Shown: in pieces, positions 11,101 to 20,360 of the stretch
How positions within the stretch are numbered: position 1 is the stretch's first letter
Layout of the letters: every line of letters begins with the position of its first letter
DNA from: Artemia franciscana
Taxonomy: Eukaryota > Arthropoda > Branchiopoda > Anostraca > Artemiidae
Reading direction: 5' to 3'
DNA length: 64,000 nucleotides
NCBI RefSeq assembly: GCF_032884065.1
Contig: NC_088867.1
Coordinates: 1,612,001 to 1,676,000, forward strand
Translations under genes and position numbers: made by a program
Notes under the pieces: generated by a model
Seen by the model: only the letters and a program-made list of their open reading frames with translations
The model's database searches: none
Told to the model about the DNA's origin: nothing

Positions 11101-11757
11101 AAACTTACTATGTGATGTAATTGTTAAAATTAATACCTTCTATTAAAGACACCATTCGAATTACCATCATTATAATGTGAACACTAGAACCAGTTTTTCC
11201 GATTATTTTTGAAGTCTTATAGACCCTTTTAGTAGCGTCTCTGAAGTTACCGTTATTATTCACTAATACATACTTTAAGTACAATTTTCTTTTGATTCAC
11301 TGCCAAAAAGGTATATAACGAAAACAAACCCTTATATGCTACATGGGTAAATGACTTCCAGCTAGTTCTATTAACGGACACCTTTTTTTTTACAGTTGGT
11401 GGCGGTTTCGGCGGCGTTAATGGAGCTTTTGCTCAGCCTGGCCTTGCACAAACTGGATTCGGTCAAACTGGATTTGCCCAACCTGGTTTGGGTCAGACCG
11501 GATTTGCTCAGCCAGGACTAGGCCAAACTGGGTTTGGTCAAACTGGATTTGGTCAAACCGGTTTTGGACAGAGTGGATTTGGTCAGCCAGTTGGCTTTCA
11601 GCCAGGATCAGGCTTTGGTGGTGCCAATGTGGACTTCACAAATGTAGGACCTAATGGACGACCTGCCTTGAGCTTCCAACAGCCAGGATTTTCCATTAAT
11701 CTAAGAGAGAAGGAAAAGGGTGGAAATAAAGAGGCAGAAAAACCGAAATCAAAATAA
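2140..11757 (+). CDS. Gene A: secreted Gly/Gln-rich pentapeptide-repeat protein (4 exons, 212 aa)
   Basis: Exons are 2140-2188, 5182-5325, 7858-7941 and 11396-11757, all joined by GT-AG phase-1 introns of 2993, 2532 and 3454 bp. The spliced length of 639 nt is an exact reading frame. Residues 1-16 are a hydrophobic signal peptide. Residues 17-64 are an Ala/Lys/Glu-rich segment with basic R-K and R-R sites and the motif E-E-L-D-E-R-F-W. Residues 65-92 are Ser/Thr/Gln-rich after a G-I-R-R-P start. Residues 104-158 are eleven pentapeptides of the form [FL]-[GA]-Q-[PTS]-G (the last ends in V). Residues 161-198 form a block shared with gene B, ending S-I-N-L-R-E-K, then a charged Lys/Glu tail. I do not know the family. 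The signal peptide and repeats suggest an extracellular structural or processed protein. Not recognised as an enzyme or toxin. Confidence 0.88.
2189..3185. other. Gene A intron 1, 5' part, nothing recognised
   Basis: AT-rich intron sequence. A slightly GC-richer patch lies at about 2770-2940, but I could not match it to a coding frame or to other repeats in the window. Confidence 0.4.
3185..4370. mobile_element. Imperfect long-palindrome element in gene A intron 1
   Basis: Sequence at about 3200-3470 reappears in inverse orientation at about 4085-4345. The clearest block is 'gtatttaatataatgcggtctg' near 3325-3346 against its complement near 4160-4185, with flanks such as 'ttccata' and 'tatttcatta' matching beyond it. 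The arms are about 250-300 bp and diverged, around a centre at about 3480-4080. This is a non-autonomous foldback or long-TIR element. I could not fix its exact ends or a target duplication. Confidence 0.65.
4370..5181. other. Gene A intron 1, 3' part
   Basis: A GC-richer patch at about 4395-4530 stands out from AT-rich surroundings and may be a short relic of coding transposon DNA, but I could not assign it. The rest is AT-rich and ends in a pyrimidine tract and CAG acceptor at 5179-5181. Confidence 0.4.
5182..5325 (+). CDS. Gene A exon 2 (propeptide-like segment with ELDERFW motif)
   Basis: A 144-nt, phase 1-1 exon after a TTTTTCAG acceptor. It encodes A-A-P-R-K-I-I-V-R-R-Q, an Ala/Asp/Glu/Lys-rich stretch and E-E-L-D-E-R-F-W-S. 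The donor GTAGGT at 5326 is chosen over the GT at 5330 because it keeps phase 1 and gives an open join to exon 3. The E-L-x-E-R-F-[WF] ending recurs at the same place in gene B exon 2. Confidence 0.85.
5706..6784. mobile_element. hAT-type non-autonomous element in gene A intron 2
   Basis: The ends are CAGGGCTGCCAA at 5706 and TTGGCAGCCATG ending at 6784, a 12-bp TIR with one mismatch. They are bracketed by TTAGTAGT (5698-5705) and TGAGTAGT (6785-6792), an 8-bp target duplication matching 7 of 8, as expected for hAT. Subterminal regions are packed with repeated 'tgtgtcat' motifs, especially at 6650-6775. No transposase frame is visible. Both flanks also share a 'gttgcatcagta' repeat, so the target was itself repetitive. 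Confidence 0.8.
6785..7293. other. Gene A intron 2 between the two hAT elements
   Basis: AT-rich intron sequence in which I see no gene, no known repeat and no strong regulatory motif. Confidence 0.4.
7302..7791. mobile_element. hAT-type MITE with perfect 8-bp TSD, close to exon 3
   Basis: The 490-bp element starts CAATGTTTCTCAA and ends TTGAGAAACTGG, so the inverted ends share TTTCTCAA. It is flanked by a perfect 8-bp duplication TTTTATAG at 7294-7301 and 7792-7799. The 8-bp duplication and end sequence indicate hAT. Overlapping short frames inside (7360-7600) are unlikely to be real. It ends only about 65 bp before the exon 3 acceptor. Confidence 0.85.
7858..7941 (+). CDS. Gene A exon 3 (Ser/Thr/Gln-rich)
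   Basis: An 84-nt, phase 1-1 exon between a TTTTTTCAG acceptor and a GTAAGT donor. It encodes (N)-G-I-R-R-P-V-V-S-Q then a Thr/Gln/Ser-rich stretch to F-G-Q-P. Its G-x-x-R-P start recurs in the two exons at 62.7 and 63.9 kb, so it is a module that the family duplicates. Gene B lacks a visible copy. Confidence 0.85.
7942..9440. other. Gene A intron 3, 5' part
   Basis: A less AT-rich patch at about 8045-8330 contains 'caagtcctgt' twice (8163 and 8288) followed by 'gacat'. The remainder, including the poly-A/T-rich stretch 8630-9320, gives only open frames of low-complexity composition on both strands. I see no gene here. Confidence 0.4.
9450..10340. repeat. Diverged foldback-family copy (half palindrome plus left arm)
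   Basis: 9450-9690 matches half of the family's inner palindrome (aactttagcgtgaagagc and tacttactttcag-like blocks). 9722-10340 follows the left arm from 'gtaaggagtgactcggccc' through the 'catcaaaagct' and 'gatcgtatcc' blocks. Divergence is clearly higher than in the copies at 23-38 kb, so this is an older insertion. Confidence 0.65.
10395..10915. repeat. G-rich repeat plus half foldback
   Basis: 10395-10650 is a stretch of repeated 'ggggaaattttc'-like phrases that recurs at 22080-22640, in antisense at 31240-31590, and near 51900-52040. 10730-10915 is another half of the foldback palindrome. Overlapping open frames in several phases reflect this simple repeat and are not genes. Confidence 0.6.
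10916..11395. other. Gene A intron 3, 3' part
   Basis: AT-rich sequence with an imperfect direct repeat: 'gctgctaaaaacatataaagtg' near 11020 and 'gttgctaaaaaacttactatgtg' near 11092. The intron ends in a T-run and TACAG at 11391-11395. No coding sequence seen. Confidence 0.4.
11396..11757 (+). CDS. Gene A exon 4 (pentapeptide repeats and conserved C-terminal block)
   Basis: The last coding exon encodes L-G-G-G-F-G-G, eleven five-residue repeats such as FGQTG, FAQPG and LGQTG, the G-F-Q-P-G-S-G-F-G-G-A block, G-R-P-A-L-S-F-Q and S-I-N-L-R-E-K, then a Lys/Glu/Asn-rich tail and TAA at 11755-11757. Repeat codons vary at third positions, so the repeat is kept at the protein level and is not a fresh DNA slip. 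Confidence 0.92.
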
Positions 11758-11758
11758 A
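11753..11758 (+). terminator. Gene A poly(A) signal overlapping the stop codon
   Basis: AATAAA at 11753-11758 overlaps the TAA stop (11755-11757). I see no other AATAAA close downstream, so the 3' UTR is predicted to be only a few tens of bases. Gene B has its AATAAA two bases after its stop. Confidence 0.6.
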
Positions 11759-11882
11759 TCACATTTATATCTTTTAATATTGACGTTTCTACAGTAAAAT
11801 AGTTTTATACCATGTTTCCGTTTTTTGTTCTTGGTTGATCAGAAAAATCTACTTTTGCATTTTTGCCGTCTTATAACGATTT

Positions 11883-12239
11883 ACCCCTGGTTCCCACTGC
11901 TGCGTCAATCCCGAAACGATTTCTATTCTGGCGGACCAGACGGACGACAGAATCGGATGGAGGTTTACAAAGAAACTCAGACTTTTACGTCGGTGCGACA
12001 AACTCTAGAATAGCCAAACAGCCAAAATGAGCTTATTAATCAGCTCCATGACTTTGATTATGATTTTTTTTTTTTTTTAATTAGAACAACGCATGTGATT
12101 TGTCGTAAGAGTTGAAATTATTCAACGCATCCGACATTGCAGCAAAATGGAAGGTTTTGCGTCGTTTCTCGCACGATTTGTGCCATTTGTCAGATGTCGC
12201 AAGATTTTGCGCGAAATCGCAGCAGTTGGAACCAGGGGT
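11883..12239. mobile_element. 357-bp TIR element downstream of gene A
   Basis: ACCCCTGGTTCCCACTGCTG at 11883-11902 is the inverted counterpart of CAGCAGTTGGAACCAGGGGT at 12220-12239, with one mismatch and a matching C/G beyond. The interior has no convincing coding frame. I could not identify a clear target duplication, so the superfamily is left open. Confidence 0.75.
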
Positions 12240-12460
12240 CACTCAATTTTTTATTTATTTTTAAAATGTAATTTTTTCCTTTTGTTTCTTTTAGCATGAA
12301 AGTTCCTTCAGCAAAATTATTACTACCGTTTAATGTATGCCTGATAATATGTGAGCACTTCAACCAGGTAATACTTGACAGTATTTTTGATTTTTTCCTT
12401 TTCATCGTATTCTTCACAACAATTGTAATAGCCTTCAATTACTATTATCACATACTAGCT

Positions 12461-12519
12461 GTTGGGGTGGCACTTCGCGCCACCCCAACACCTAGTTGAT
12501 GGGGGCGCTTCGCGCCCCC
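12461..12519 (-). repeat. Two consecutive Helitron-type terminal hairpins
   Basis: Hairpin 1 has 11-bp arms (12461-12471 and 12479-12489). Hairpin 2 (12501-12519) pairs GGGGGCG with CGCCCCC. On the minus strand each is followed by CTAG, at 12495-12492 for the inner one and 12458-12455 for the outer. Only the outer CTAG is followed by T, so it is the likelier true terminus. Confidence 0.75.
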
Positions 12520-12587
12520 AAGCCTCCCCCCCGTGCACGTAAGTCGTTACGCGCCATTGTAGTTGTGTCCCTGTGTCCCACCCGTGA

Positions 12588-12705
<118 letters not shown>

Positions 12706-12709
12706 TTTT

Positions 12710-12910
12710 TTAACCACGTAAAACTTGCGAATATACAACATTCTTCGCTGTCCCATTGTCTGTGCACATAAATAGATTGTCTGGTTTACCAACTCTTGAA
12801 CATGCAACATATAATTGTCCATGGGAAAAACAATCCGAATTCAGATCTATACCTCATTATTCTAATGATTGCCATTGAGCTTTGTTGATGGTGATTGCTA
12901 ATCAAACATT
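12710..12910 (-). pseudogene. Helitron helicase C-terminal fragment
   Basis: In one minus-strand frame the DNA encodes A-I-T-I-N-K-A-Q (the Pif1-type helicase motif of Helitrons, with W in place of the usual G next), two stop codons, then [27 protein letters not shown] and a stop at 12710-12712. This is the classical end of Rep-helicase proteins. Everything before the motif (Rep domain and most of the helicase) is missing, so the piece is dead. Confidence 0.85.
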
Positions 12911-13850
12911 CCATGTGTCCCCGTCGTCATTTATATATCCTGCCGGTGTCCCCAGCGTCCCCGTTGTAGTTGTGTCCCTGTGTCCCGGTCGTCATTTAAA
13001 TTCCCTGTGTCCTGGTCATCATTTGTGTCCCGGTGTCCCAGTTTGTAATTTCTCTTTGAGTGTCCCAGTCGTCATTTATGTCCCGATGTCCCGTCTGTAA
13101 TTTCTCTCATTATTCTAATGATGTCCCTTGGGTTTTGTTGCTGGTGATTGCTAATCGAACATTTCCTGTGTCCCGATCGTCATTTATATATCCCCCCTGC
13201 GCCCCCTGGCGTCCCCGTTGTAGTTTTGTCCCTGTGTCCCGGTCGTCATTTATATTCCCTGTGTCCCGGTCGTTATTTGTGTCCCGGTGTCCCAGTCTGT
13301 AATTTCCCTTTGAGTGTCCCGGACGTCATTTATATTCCCTGTGTCCCGGTCGTCATATGTCCATGGGAAAAACAATCTGTATTCAGATCTATACCTCATA
13401 TATCTTATGATTGCCCTTGAGCTTTATTAATGGTGATTGCTAACATTCCCTGTTTCCCCGTCGGCATTTATATATCCCACTCTACCCCCCCGGCGTCCCC
13501 GTTGTAGTTGTGTCCCTGTGTCCCGGTCGTCATTTGTGTCCTGGTGTCCCTCAAAACAACCGTATTCCGAACTATACCTCATTATTCTAATGATTGCCCT
13601 TGAGCTTTGTTGATGGTGATTGCAGATCGAACATCCCCTTTGTCCCGGTCATCATTTACATATCCCCCTGTGCCCCCCAGCGTCCCCGTTGTAGTTGTGT
13701 CCCTGTGTCCCGGTCGTCATTTATATTCCCTATGTCCCGGTGGTTATTTGTTTCCCGGTGTCTCAGTCTGTAATTTCTCTTTGACTGTCCCAGTCGTCAT
13801 ATGTGTCCCGGTGTCCAGGTCTGTAATTTCGTCAGTCGACAAACATGACA
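12900..13850. repeat. 'tgtgtcccggtcgtcattt' tandem repeat with interspersed helicase scraps
   Basis: A roughly 19-22 bp phrase (ccctgtgtcccggtcgtcat and variants) repeats many times. Between blocks, the antisense of the TINKAQGQS-coding DNA returns at about 13100-13160, 13380-13445 and 13560-13630, twice with the adjoining 'attcagatctatacctcat'-like stretch. The element therefore grew by repeated duplication of a unit holding both parts. The open frames rich in C-P-G-R-H-L are by-products. Confidence 0.85.
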
Positions 13851-13879
13851 TCAGTCGACAGACACACAAACGAACAACT

Positions 13880-13882
<3 letters not shown>

Positions 13883-13944
<62 letters not shown>

Positions 13945-13950
13945 TAGATA
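13883..13950. repeat. (TA)n followed by (GATA)n
   Basis: TA run at about 13883-13942, then gatagatagata. It marks the proposed 5' end of the Helitron. Confidence 0.95.
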
Positions 13951-13952
13951 GA

Positions 13953-15050
13953 TATTTACTTACGCCTTGGATCCTTAAATCTATTCAGTCAGACTGCCAT
14001 TTTCACCAGGACTGAACTGTCCAGAGGGTATATCCATGCGGAGGGTATTTCGTCATAAAGGTGGGGCCAGATTTCCTGGAACAATTTAGAAAACAATCAG
14101 AAATAAATTAAAAAAGCAATTTTTTCCTACTGAAAGTAAGGAGTAACATTAAAACTTAAACGGGTAGAAATAATTACACAAGTGAAGTGCATTGCCTCCT
14201 CCCCATTACCTCACTCTTTACGCAAGAATTTGGATTTTTGTCGAAATTCTTTAAGAGCGACTACTGAAACACTATGTTTGTTTAATTAGAATAACTAGAA
14301 ATAATTAGAATATTATTATAAGAATAATAGTTTGTTTTAATTAGAATAATAAGAAGCTTTTGTCAAAAGTGCTAAAAAAACTATATCGTAGAGAGCGAGG
14401 TCTTAAGGAGGAGGCAGCCCTTTCCAAATACGTAATAATTTCTATTTCTTTGAAGTTTCAATATTCTACTTTCATCTGAAAAAACTTGTTTTTTTATTTA
14501 ATGCATGCAAGCACATACCTGAATTGTGTATAGTAACAGATTCTATTTTGGCAACCGTCTCTTTGGGACTTTTTAATATATGACGAAAAATTCTTCTATT
14601 TGAAGAGCCTAAAACCTTTCTGTTATCGCAATACTATCCAAAGTTGTTGGAATTGGATTTTTCTTTCTTTTTTTTAAGTACTCTAGTTTTAGCCCATGAA
14701 TATTAAAATGTTTAACTGCTGTATCTTCCCAAAATGAAGAAATACAATTTGAATTTTTCAATGATCAATATAGTCATTTAATTGACTTAGCAATGCATGC
14801 CGGCTGCTTAAAAAGTCATCTCGTTTAATTATGATGAAAGAAGAGAATATATCTAATAAAGTTGTGATATTATACTTTAGAGAAATTTTTGAAGTGAAAG
14901 ACACATTGAATCAAAAATTTAGAAATAGAGAAAAAGTAATAAAGAAGGATCTAAGCCACAAATTACCTTTGATTGGAAATTAAAAATTCTAGTGCCTTTC
15001 TTAAGAAGTAATACAGACTGGAGGTTAACCAGCACCGTCTCAAGTTCCTT
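13953..15050. other. Intergenic stretch with one foldback palindrome
   Basis: 14130-14475 is an old foldback palindrome (stem starts ctgaaagtaaggag and returns as ctactttcat), with an insertion-like centre at 14230-14350. The rest, 13953-14100 and 14500-15050, is AT-rich with no gene that I can support. Confidence 0.5.
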
Positions 15051-15059
15051 CTAGGTACC

Positions 15060-17030
15060 CTTTCCCCAAAGACGCGCAATAAAAATTCTTGAGGTAGCCA
15101 ATTGTTTAGAATAGTTTAAAGGTCGAATAACTGTGCCTTCGGGGCTGACACGAATACCCAAAGCTCCTGGGTCAATGGCTGTAAATTATACAAGTAGCTT
15201 TATGCATATCTTGCTATTGGAAAAGAGTGGCAGGTTTAATCTTGGGTCTCCAAAAACCTTAAGTGTATCAAATATTAACTTTCAGGGAGTATTGAAGTGA
15301 TTTTGAACTAAATCAAAACACGCAATGTGCATGCAGGTTGACAAAAGTGTGTGTCAGCAATACACCAGAAGAGATTTGGGTAATAATTTGAAACTTCCAA
15401 GACTTTTTTAGGTGGATATGATACTAAATCAAAAGACACTTAACACCTAGACAACTAAATCAAAGACACATCATCCCTCCTTAACATATCTTAGGAACGA
15501 CTGAGGTTATTAAATTGAAACTTTCATGGTATATTGATATAAATGTTGATTTAACCAAGAGACACTACATGCGTCCAAGTTGTCAAAATGAGGAATTTTT
15601 AAAATATCAGGAATAGCCAAGGGTATTATGTTGAGGCTATCAGTGTACATTGAGGGGAATGTAAAACAAGACTATAAGACACTGTGTTTACCCTGGATAC
15701 CAAAAGAGCGTCTCTGCAATAGCTCAGGAGCTGCTAGGGTATTAACTAAAAAATTATAGAGAAAGATGAGGGGTAAATTGATCTAAATCATAAGACACGA
15801 TGTGTATCCAGGTTGTCAAAAGGGCACATCAACACAATCTCAGGAACTTTTAATGGTATTAAGCTGAAACCTCCTGTTAATGGTGAAAAGGGGCCGAGCA
15901 AAATCGGAAGATACTGCATGCCTCCGAGAAGTTAATAGGGAGTACCTGAAAACATAGGAACGGAAAAGGATATTTAGTTAAAACTTTCAGGTTATGCTGA
16001 CGTGTGATAATGACTAAATCCAAAGAGTTTACGTGCATCCTGCGATGTTTTAAGGACGGCTAAGTATATTAAGTCAAATTAACATTATACAAAAGATGCC
16101 TGAGTAAGATCTCAGAAACAGCTGATGGTACTACGCTGTAATTTTTCGGGCATGCCTCTGGGGAAGTTGAAATAATGAAAGTACACTGAAAAAAAAAAAA
16201 AAAACTAGGAAGAATATTGCATGATGTCTTCTAATTAGAAGGGCTAGCCTCAGTTAGAAGGAATAGAATTAGAAGATTGCTTACAGAATATGTCTATACA
16301 TATTTGAATGGAAACTAAGAATTTTTAATTTAATTTTGAGTTTCTAATCTCTTGTTCATTGACTTTAGGTTTTGAAAATGCAATTCCTGTTATTTCATTA
16401 GAAGTTCAATGCATATCAAGGTTTTCCTTAAATTAGAAGGACTTTTAAATTACAAGGATTATAAAGACTTCTAATCCTTCAATTTTTTCAATAAACAAAA
16501 GGTTGTCAAAAGGGCGTATCTGTGACGTATCTGCAATATTGCAGAAACAGTAAAGGGTGTTAAGTGGAAACTTTTAAGGTATTTTGAACTAAGTCGAAGG
16601 ATGTCTTCAAGGTATGCCGTTGAGGATGTTGAAATAAACAAAAATACGTTACAGGCATCCAGGTTGTCAAAAAGGTGTATGTGTGATATCTTAGGAACGA
16701 CTAAGGTTCAAACTCTTAGGGTATGTCGAAGGGGATGTTAAACTACGTAAAATCAAATAATTTACATGCAGGGCGAAAGGGGGTATCTGTACTATCTCAT
16801 GAATGGCCAAGGATATTAAATTAACCTATTAGGCAATGTTGAAAGTGTGGTTGAACTCCATAAAAAGACATAAGTTTCATCAAGGTGGTCAAAAGGCTAT
16901 TTCTGAAACAGGTATGGGTATGAACTTGAAATTCTCGGGTAATATTGATTGGGAATATTGAACTGCTGCAAAAGACATCTATGTTTTCATTAGCATTGAA
17001 GCAGATGTATTGGTTCAAAAAATGTTTTTA
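15060..17030. repeat. Degenerate ~120-bp tandem repeat array (left part)
   Basis: After a head at about 15060-15240 that also occurs at 59300-59560, a unit of about 110-125 bp repeats with heavy divergence. Landmarks in each unit are 'caggaacgactaagggtatta', 'gttgaaactttcaggg', 'aaatcaaaagaca' and 'gttgtcaaaagggc'. Examples of the second landmark fall near 15390, 15515, 15740, 15865 and 15985. About 16190-16500 interrupts the array with AT-rich DNA rich in 'ttagaagg' phrases. Frames here are not coding. Confidence 0.75.
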
Positions 17031-17034
17031 GTTG

Positions 17035-17329
17035 TATCCGCACAAAATCCAACAATATTTTTTGAGAGAATGGAGTCTTTTTTCAATAACTTGTTTGATG
17101 CAGGTAGTAAGACCCTCAGCCGATCTATCACTTCACTTAACCATGTCCAATACCTCAACATGGATTTTTAGGTCTTTCTCAGTAAAAAATAATACTATGA
17201 TAGCTAGTTTCTTGCCAACAGTACAATCAGTGGTCTTATCAATTATCACCAAGAAAAAGTAGCTTGGAGGAACTCAACTAACTGGTTGTGTTACCAAAGG
17301 AAAATTCTGTTGCAAAATGTTTGTATCTT
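17035..17329 (-). pseudogene. hAT transposase fragment, downstream part
   Basis: One minus-strand frame (with two stops) encodes V-I-I-D-K-T-T-D, G-K-K-L-A-I-I-V, F-F-T-E-K-D and R-S-A-E-G-L, ending with S-L-K-K-Y near 17050. In hAT transposases of the DUF4371/ZMYM-like group this is the start of the RNase H-like domain, normally written with D-E-S-T-D, where the first Asp is catalytic. The fragment stops at about 17035, where the tandem array resumes. Its upstream half lies across the inserted element at 19805-20170. Confidence 0.7.
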
Positions 17330-19804
17330 TATGGCACTTGGTATTAACCAAGTGACATATAGCAATCGCCAATTCTGTCGGTCTGTCTGTCTGTTGGTCT
17401 GTCTGTCTGTCGGTCCCGGTTTTGCTACTTTAGGCACTTCCGCGTAAGCTAGGACGATGAAATTTGGCAGGCGTATCAGGGACGGGACCAGCTTAAATTA
17501 GAAATAGTCGTTTTCCCAATTTGACCATCTGGGGGGGGGGGGGAGTGGCGGGCCGGTTAATTCGGAAAAAATAGAAAAATTGAAGTATTTTTAACTTACG
17601 AACTGTTAATCATATCTTAATGAAATTTGATGTTTGGATAGATATCGTGGCTCAGAGCTGTTATTTTAAATCCCGACCGGATCTGGTGATATTGGGGGGG
17701 GATATGGGAGGGGGAAACCGAAAATCTTGGAAAACACTTAGAGTGGAGGGATCGGGATGAAACGTGGTGGGAAAAATAAGCAAAAGTCCTAGATACATGA
17801 TTGACATAACCGGAACGGATCCACTCTCTTTGGGGTGGCTGGGGGGGGGGGGGGGTAATTCTGAAAAATTAAAAAATGAGGTATTTTTAACTTACGAACG
17901 GGTGATCAGATCTCAATGAAATTTGATATTTTGAAGGGTATGGTGTCTTAGAGCTCTTATTTTAAATCTCGACCAGATCTGGTGACATTGGTGGGGGGGG
18001 GGGGGAAGTTGGTAGGGGGAAACCTAAAACTTGGAAAAAACTTAGAGTGGAGGGATCGGGATGAAACTTGGTGGGAATATTAAGCACAAGTCCTAGATAC
18101 ATGATTGACATAACCGGAGCAGATCCGCTCTCTTTGGGGTAGTTGGGGGGTTGTAATTCTGAAAAATTAGAAAAAATGAGGTATTTTTAACTTACGAACG
18201 GGTTATCGGATCTAAATGAAGTTTGATATTTAGAAGGATATCGTGTCTCAGAGCTCTTATTTTAAACCAGACCGGATCTGGTGACATTGGGGGGGGGGGA
18301 GTTGGGAGGGGGAAACCTAAAACTTTGAAAACACTTAGAGTGGAGGGATCGGGATGAAACTTGTGGGGAAAATAAGCACAAGTCCTAGATACATGATTGA
18401 CATACCCAGAGCGGATCCACTCTCTTTGGGGTATTTGGGGGAGGGGTTAATTCTGAAAAATTAGAAAAAGAGGTATTTTTAACTTACGAACGGGTGATCG
18501 GATCTCAATGAAATTTGATATTTAGAAGGATATCGTGTCTCAAAGCTTTTGTTTTAAATCCTGACTGGATCTGGTGACATTGGGGAAGTTTGGGATGGGG
18601 AATCTAAAATCATGGAAAACGGTTAGATTGGAGGGATCGGGATGAAAATTGGTGGGAAAAATAAGAGCAGAAGTATTACATACGTGATTTACATAATTGG
18701 AACGGATCCGCTCTATTGGGGGGAGGGGGGCAAATTCTGAAAACTAAGAAAAAATTACGTATTTTTAACTTACGAAGGGGTGATCGGATCTTCATGAAAC
18801 TTCATATTTAGAAGGACCTCGTAACTCAGATCTCTTATTTTAAATCTCAACCGGATCAAGCGTAATTGGGTGGGGGGCAGTTGGGGGGACCGCAAATCTT
18901 AGAAAATACTTAAAGTGGTGAGATCAGGATAAAACTGGATGGGAAGAATAGAAACCTGTCTAAGATACGTGACTGACATAACCGGACCGGATCCGCTCTC
19001 TTGGTTGAATTGGGGGTGGGGCAATTTTGAAAATTGAGTTATTTGTAACTTACGAAACGGTGACCAGATCTTAATGAAATTTGATATTTAGAAGGATCTT
19101 GTGCTTTAAAGTTCTAATTTTAAATTCCTACCAGATCCTATGACATTGGGGGGAAACCAGAATTCTTGGAAAGCGTGAAAATTGCGGTATTTTTATCTTA
19201 CGAATAGATGATCGGATCTTAATGAAATTTGATTTTTAGAAGGAATTCATGTCTCAGAGCTCTTATTTCAAATCCCAACCAGATCTTGACATTGGGGGAG
19301 TTGGAGGGGAAATTTTGGAAAAACACTTGGAGTGGAGGAATCGGATGAAGTTTGGTGGATAGAATAAGCAAATGTCCTTGATACATGATTGACAGAATCG
19401 TACTGGATTCACTCTCTTTGGGGGAGTTGGGGGGAGGGGTCAGTGATTTGGCAAGTTTGGTGCTTCTGGACGTGCTAGGACGATTAAAATTGGTAGGCAT
19501 GTCAGGGAGCTGAAGAATTTGACTTGATAAAGTCGTTTTCCCAGATTCGACCATCTGGGGCTAAAGGGAGAGGAAAAATTTGAAAAAATTAGGTATTTAT
19601 AAGTTACGAGTGGGTGATCGGATCTTAATGAATTTTGATATTTAGAAGGACATCATGACTCAGAGCTCTTATTTTAAATCCTGACCGGCATTAAGCCTCT
19701 TATTTTCCTTTTTAAATCAATCTATTGATTCATAGATTTTGTTAGAGCTCATACCATATGATCTCTTGGCTCTTAGCTCTTCTCGCCTCGTCACAAGTGC
19801 CATA
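17330..19804. mobile_element. 2.5-kb TIR element of ~300-bp G-rich repeats, copy 1
   Basis: The ends are TATGGCACTTG (17330-17340) and CAAGTGCCATA (19794-19804), a perfect 11-bp inverted repeat if the flanking TA is included, so a TA target site is likely. After a 'gtctgtctgtcggtc' stretch, eight units of mostly 280-300 bp follow (acttacg landmark near 17594, 17891, 18191, 18483, 18769, 19049, 19194, 19600). Each has a poly-G tract after 'gtgacattgg'. No transposase is visible. It interrupts a hAT transposase pseudogene. Confidence 0.85.
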
Positions 19805-20170
19805 TGAGCTCTTAGCTCTTGCTATGATTACCGAGAGTGACTTGTGTTACAGCCTGGTGTTTTGGGAAAAATTTTCTTAGGAGAGGGATCAAGCTGTCTG
19901 CAAGATGTAAAGGCATATTATGTTCTGCCAAAAATATGCAGATGCGCTGTTCAATTTCTTTGGAATCGCTGCCTACAGTCAAAAGCCTTTCAATGCTGCC
20001 ACTGTCAACTTTGCCTCAATTTCATTGCTTGCTTTTATATGCTGCTTGGTCAGAGCATGTCTGGTCATCTCTGGTTTCCCGCAATATTCAAATTTCAAAC
20101 AGAGCCAACAGAATATTTTATTTTACTTGTATGACACATTTTTATCGATCCAATTTTTAAATATTGGTGT
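19805..20170 (-). pseudogene. hAT transposase fragment, upstream part
   Basis: On the minus strand, adjacent frames encode a zinc-finger-like end with R-H-A-L-T-K-Q-H, then I-F-L-A-E-H-N-M-P-L-H-L-A-D and R-K-F-F-P-K-H-Q-A-V. The second part matches the helical segment before the catalytic domain of DUF4371-type hAT transposases (usually ...A-x-H-N-[IL]-P-F...). A frameshift separates the two parts. The frame reaches the edge of the 17330-19804 element and continues on its other side at 17329. Confidence 0.7.
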
Positions 20171-20360
20171 ATGAAGTCACTTGTGAATAAACTTTTGGTC
20201 GAATTCTTTCTTTTGGAAATTCTTAAAATCCTTATTTTACCCTAGATTTTCCTTTATCCTAATTCAAAATAAATGTCCCTAAAACAGGATAAATCTTCCT
20301 GGAAGTGGAATCCCTGAAAACTGGGTTCTTCAGCTGAAGCAATGCATCATAGTGTTCAAA
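20171..20360. other. Transition between hAT remnant and tandem array
   Basis: AT-rich DNA that may hold the 5' part of the hAT relic. No frame with transposase motifs could be followed here. Confidence 0.35.

Noticed and set aside
12900-13850. CRISPR-like regular direct repeats
   Set aside because: Spacing is irregular, spacers are themselves repeats, and the setting is a eukaryotic Helitron.
12882-13951. Plus-strand frames rich in Cys-Pro-Gly-Arg-His and Val-Pro-Val-Val
   Set aside because: They are translations of the 'tgtgtcccggtcgtcattt' tandem repeat, occur in several phases and lie antisense to helicase scraps.
19219-19554. 111-codon minus-strand frame
   Set aside because: It lies wholly inside the G-rich tandem TIR element and is not conserved in the other units.
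19837-20174. Overlapping plus-strand frames of 84-107 codons
   Set aside because: They are antisense to hAT transposase motifs on the minus strand.
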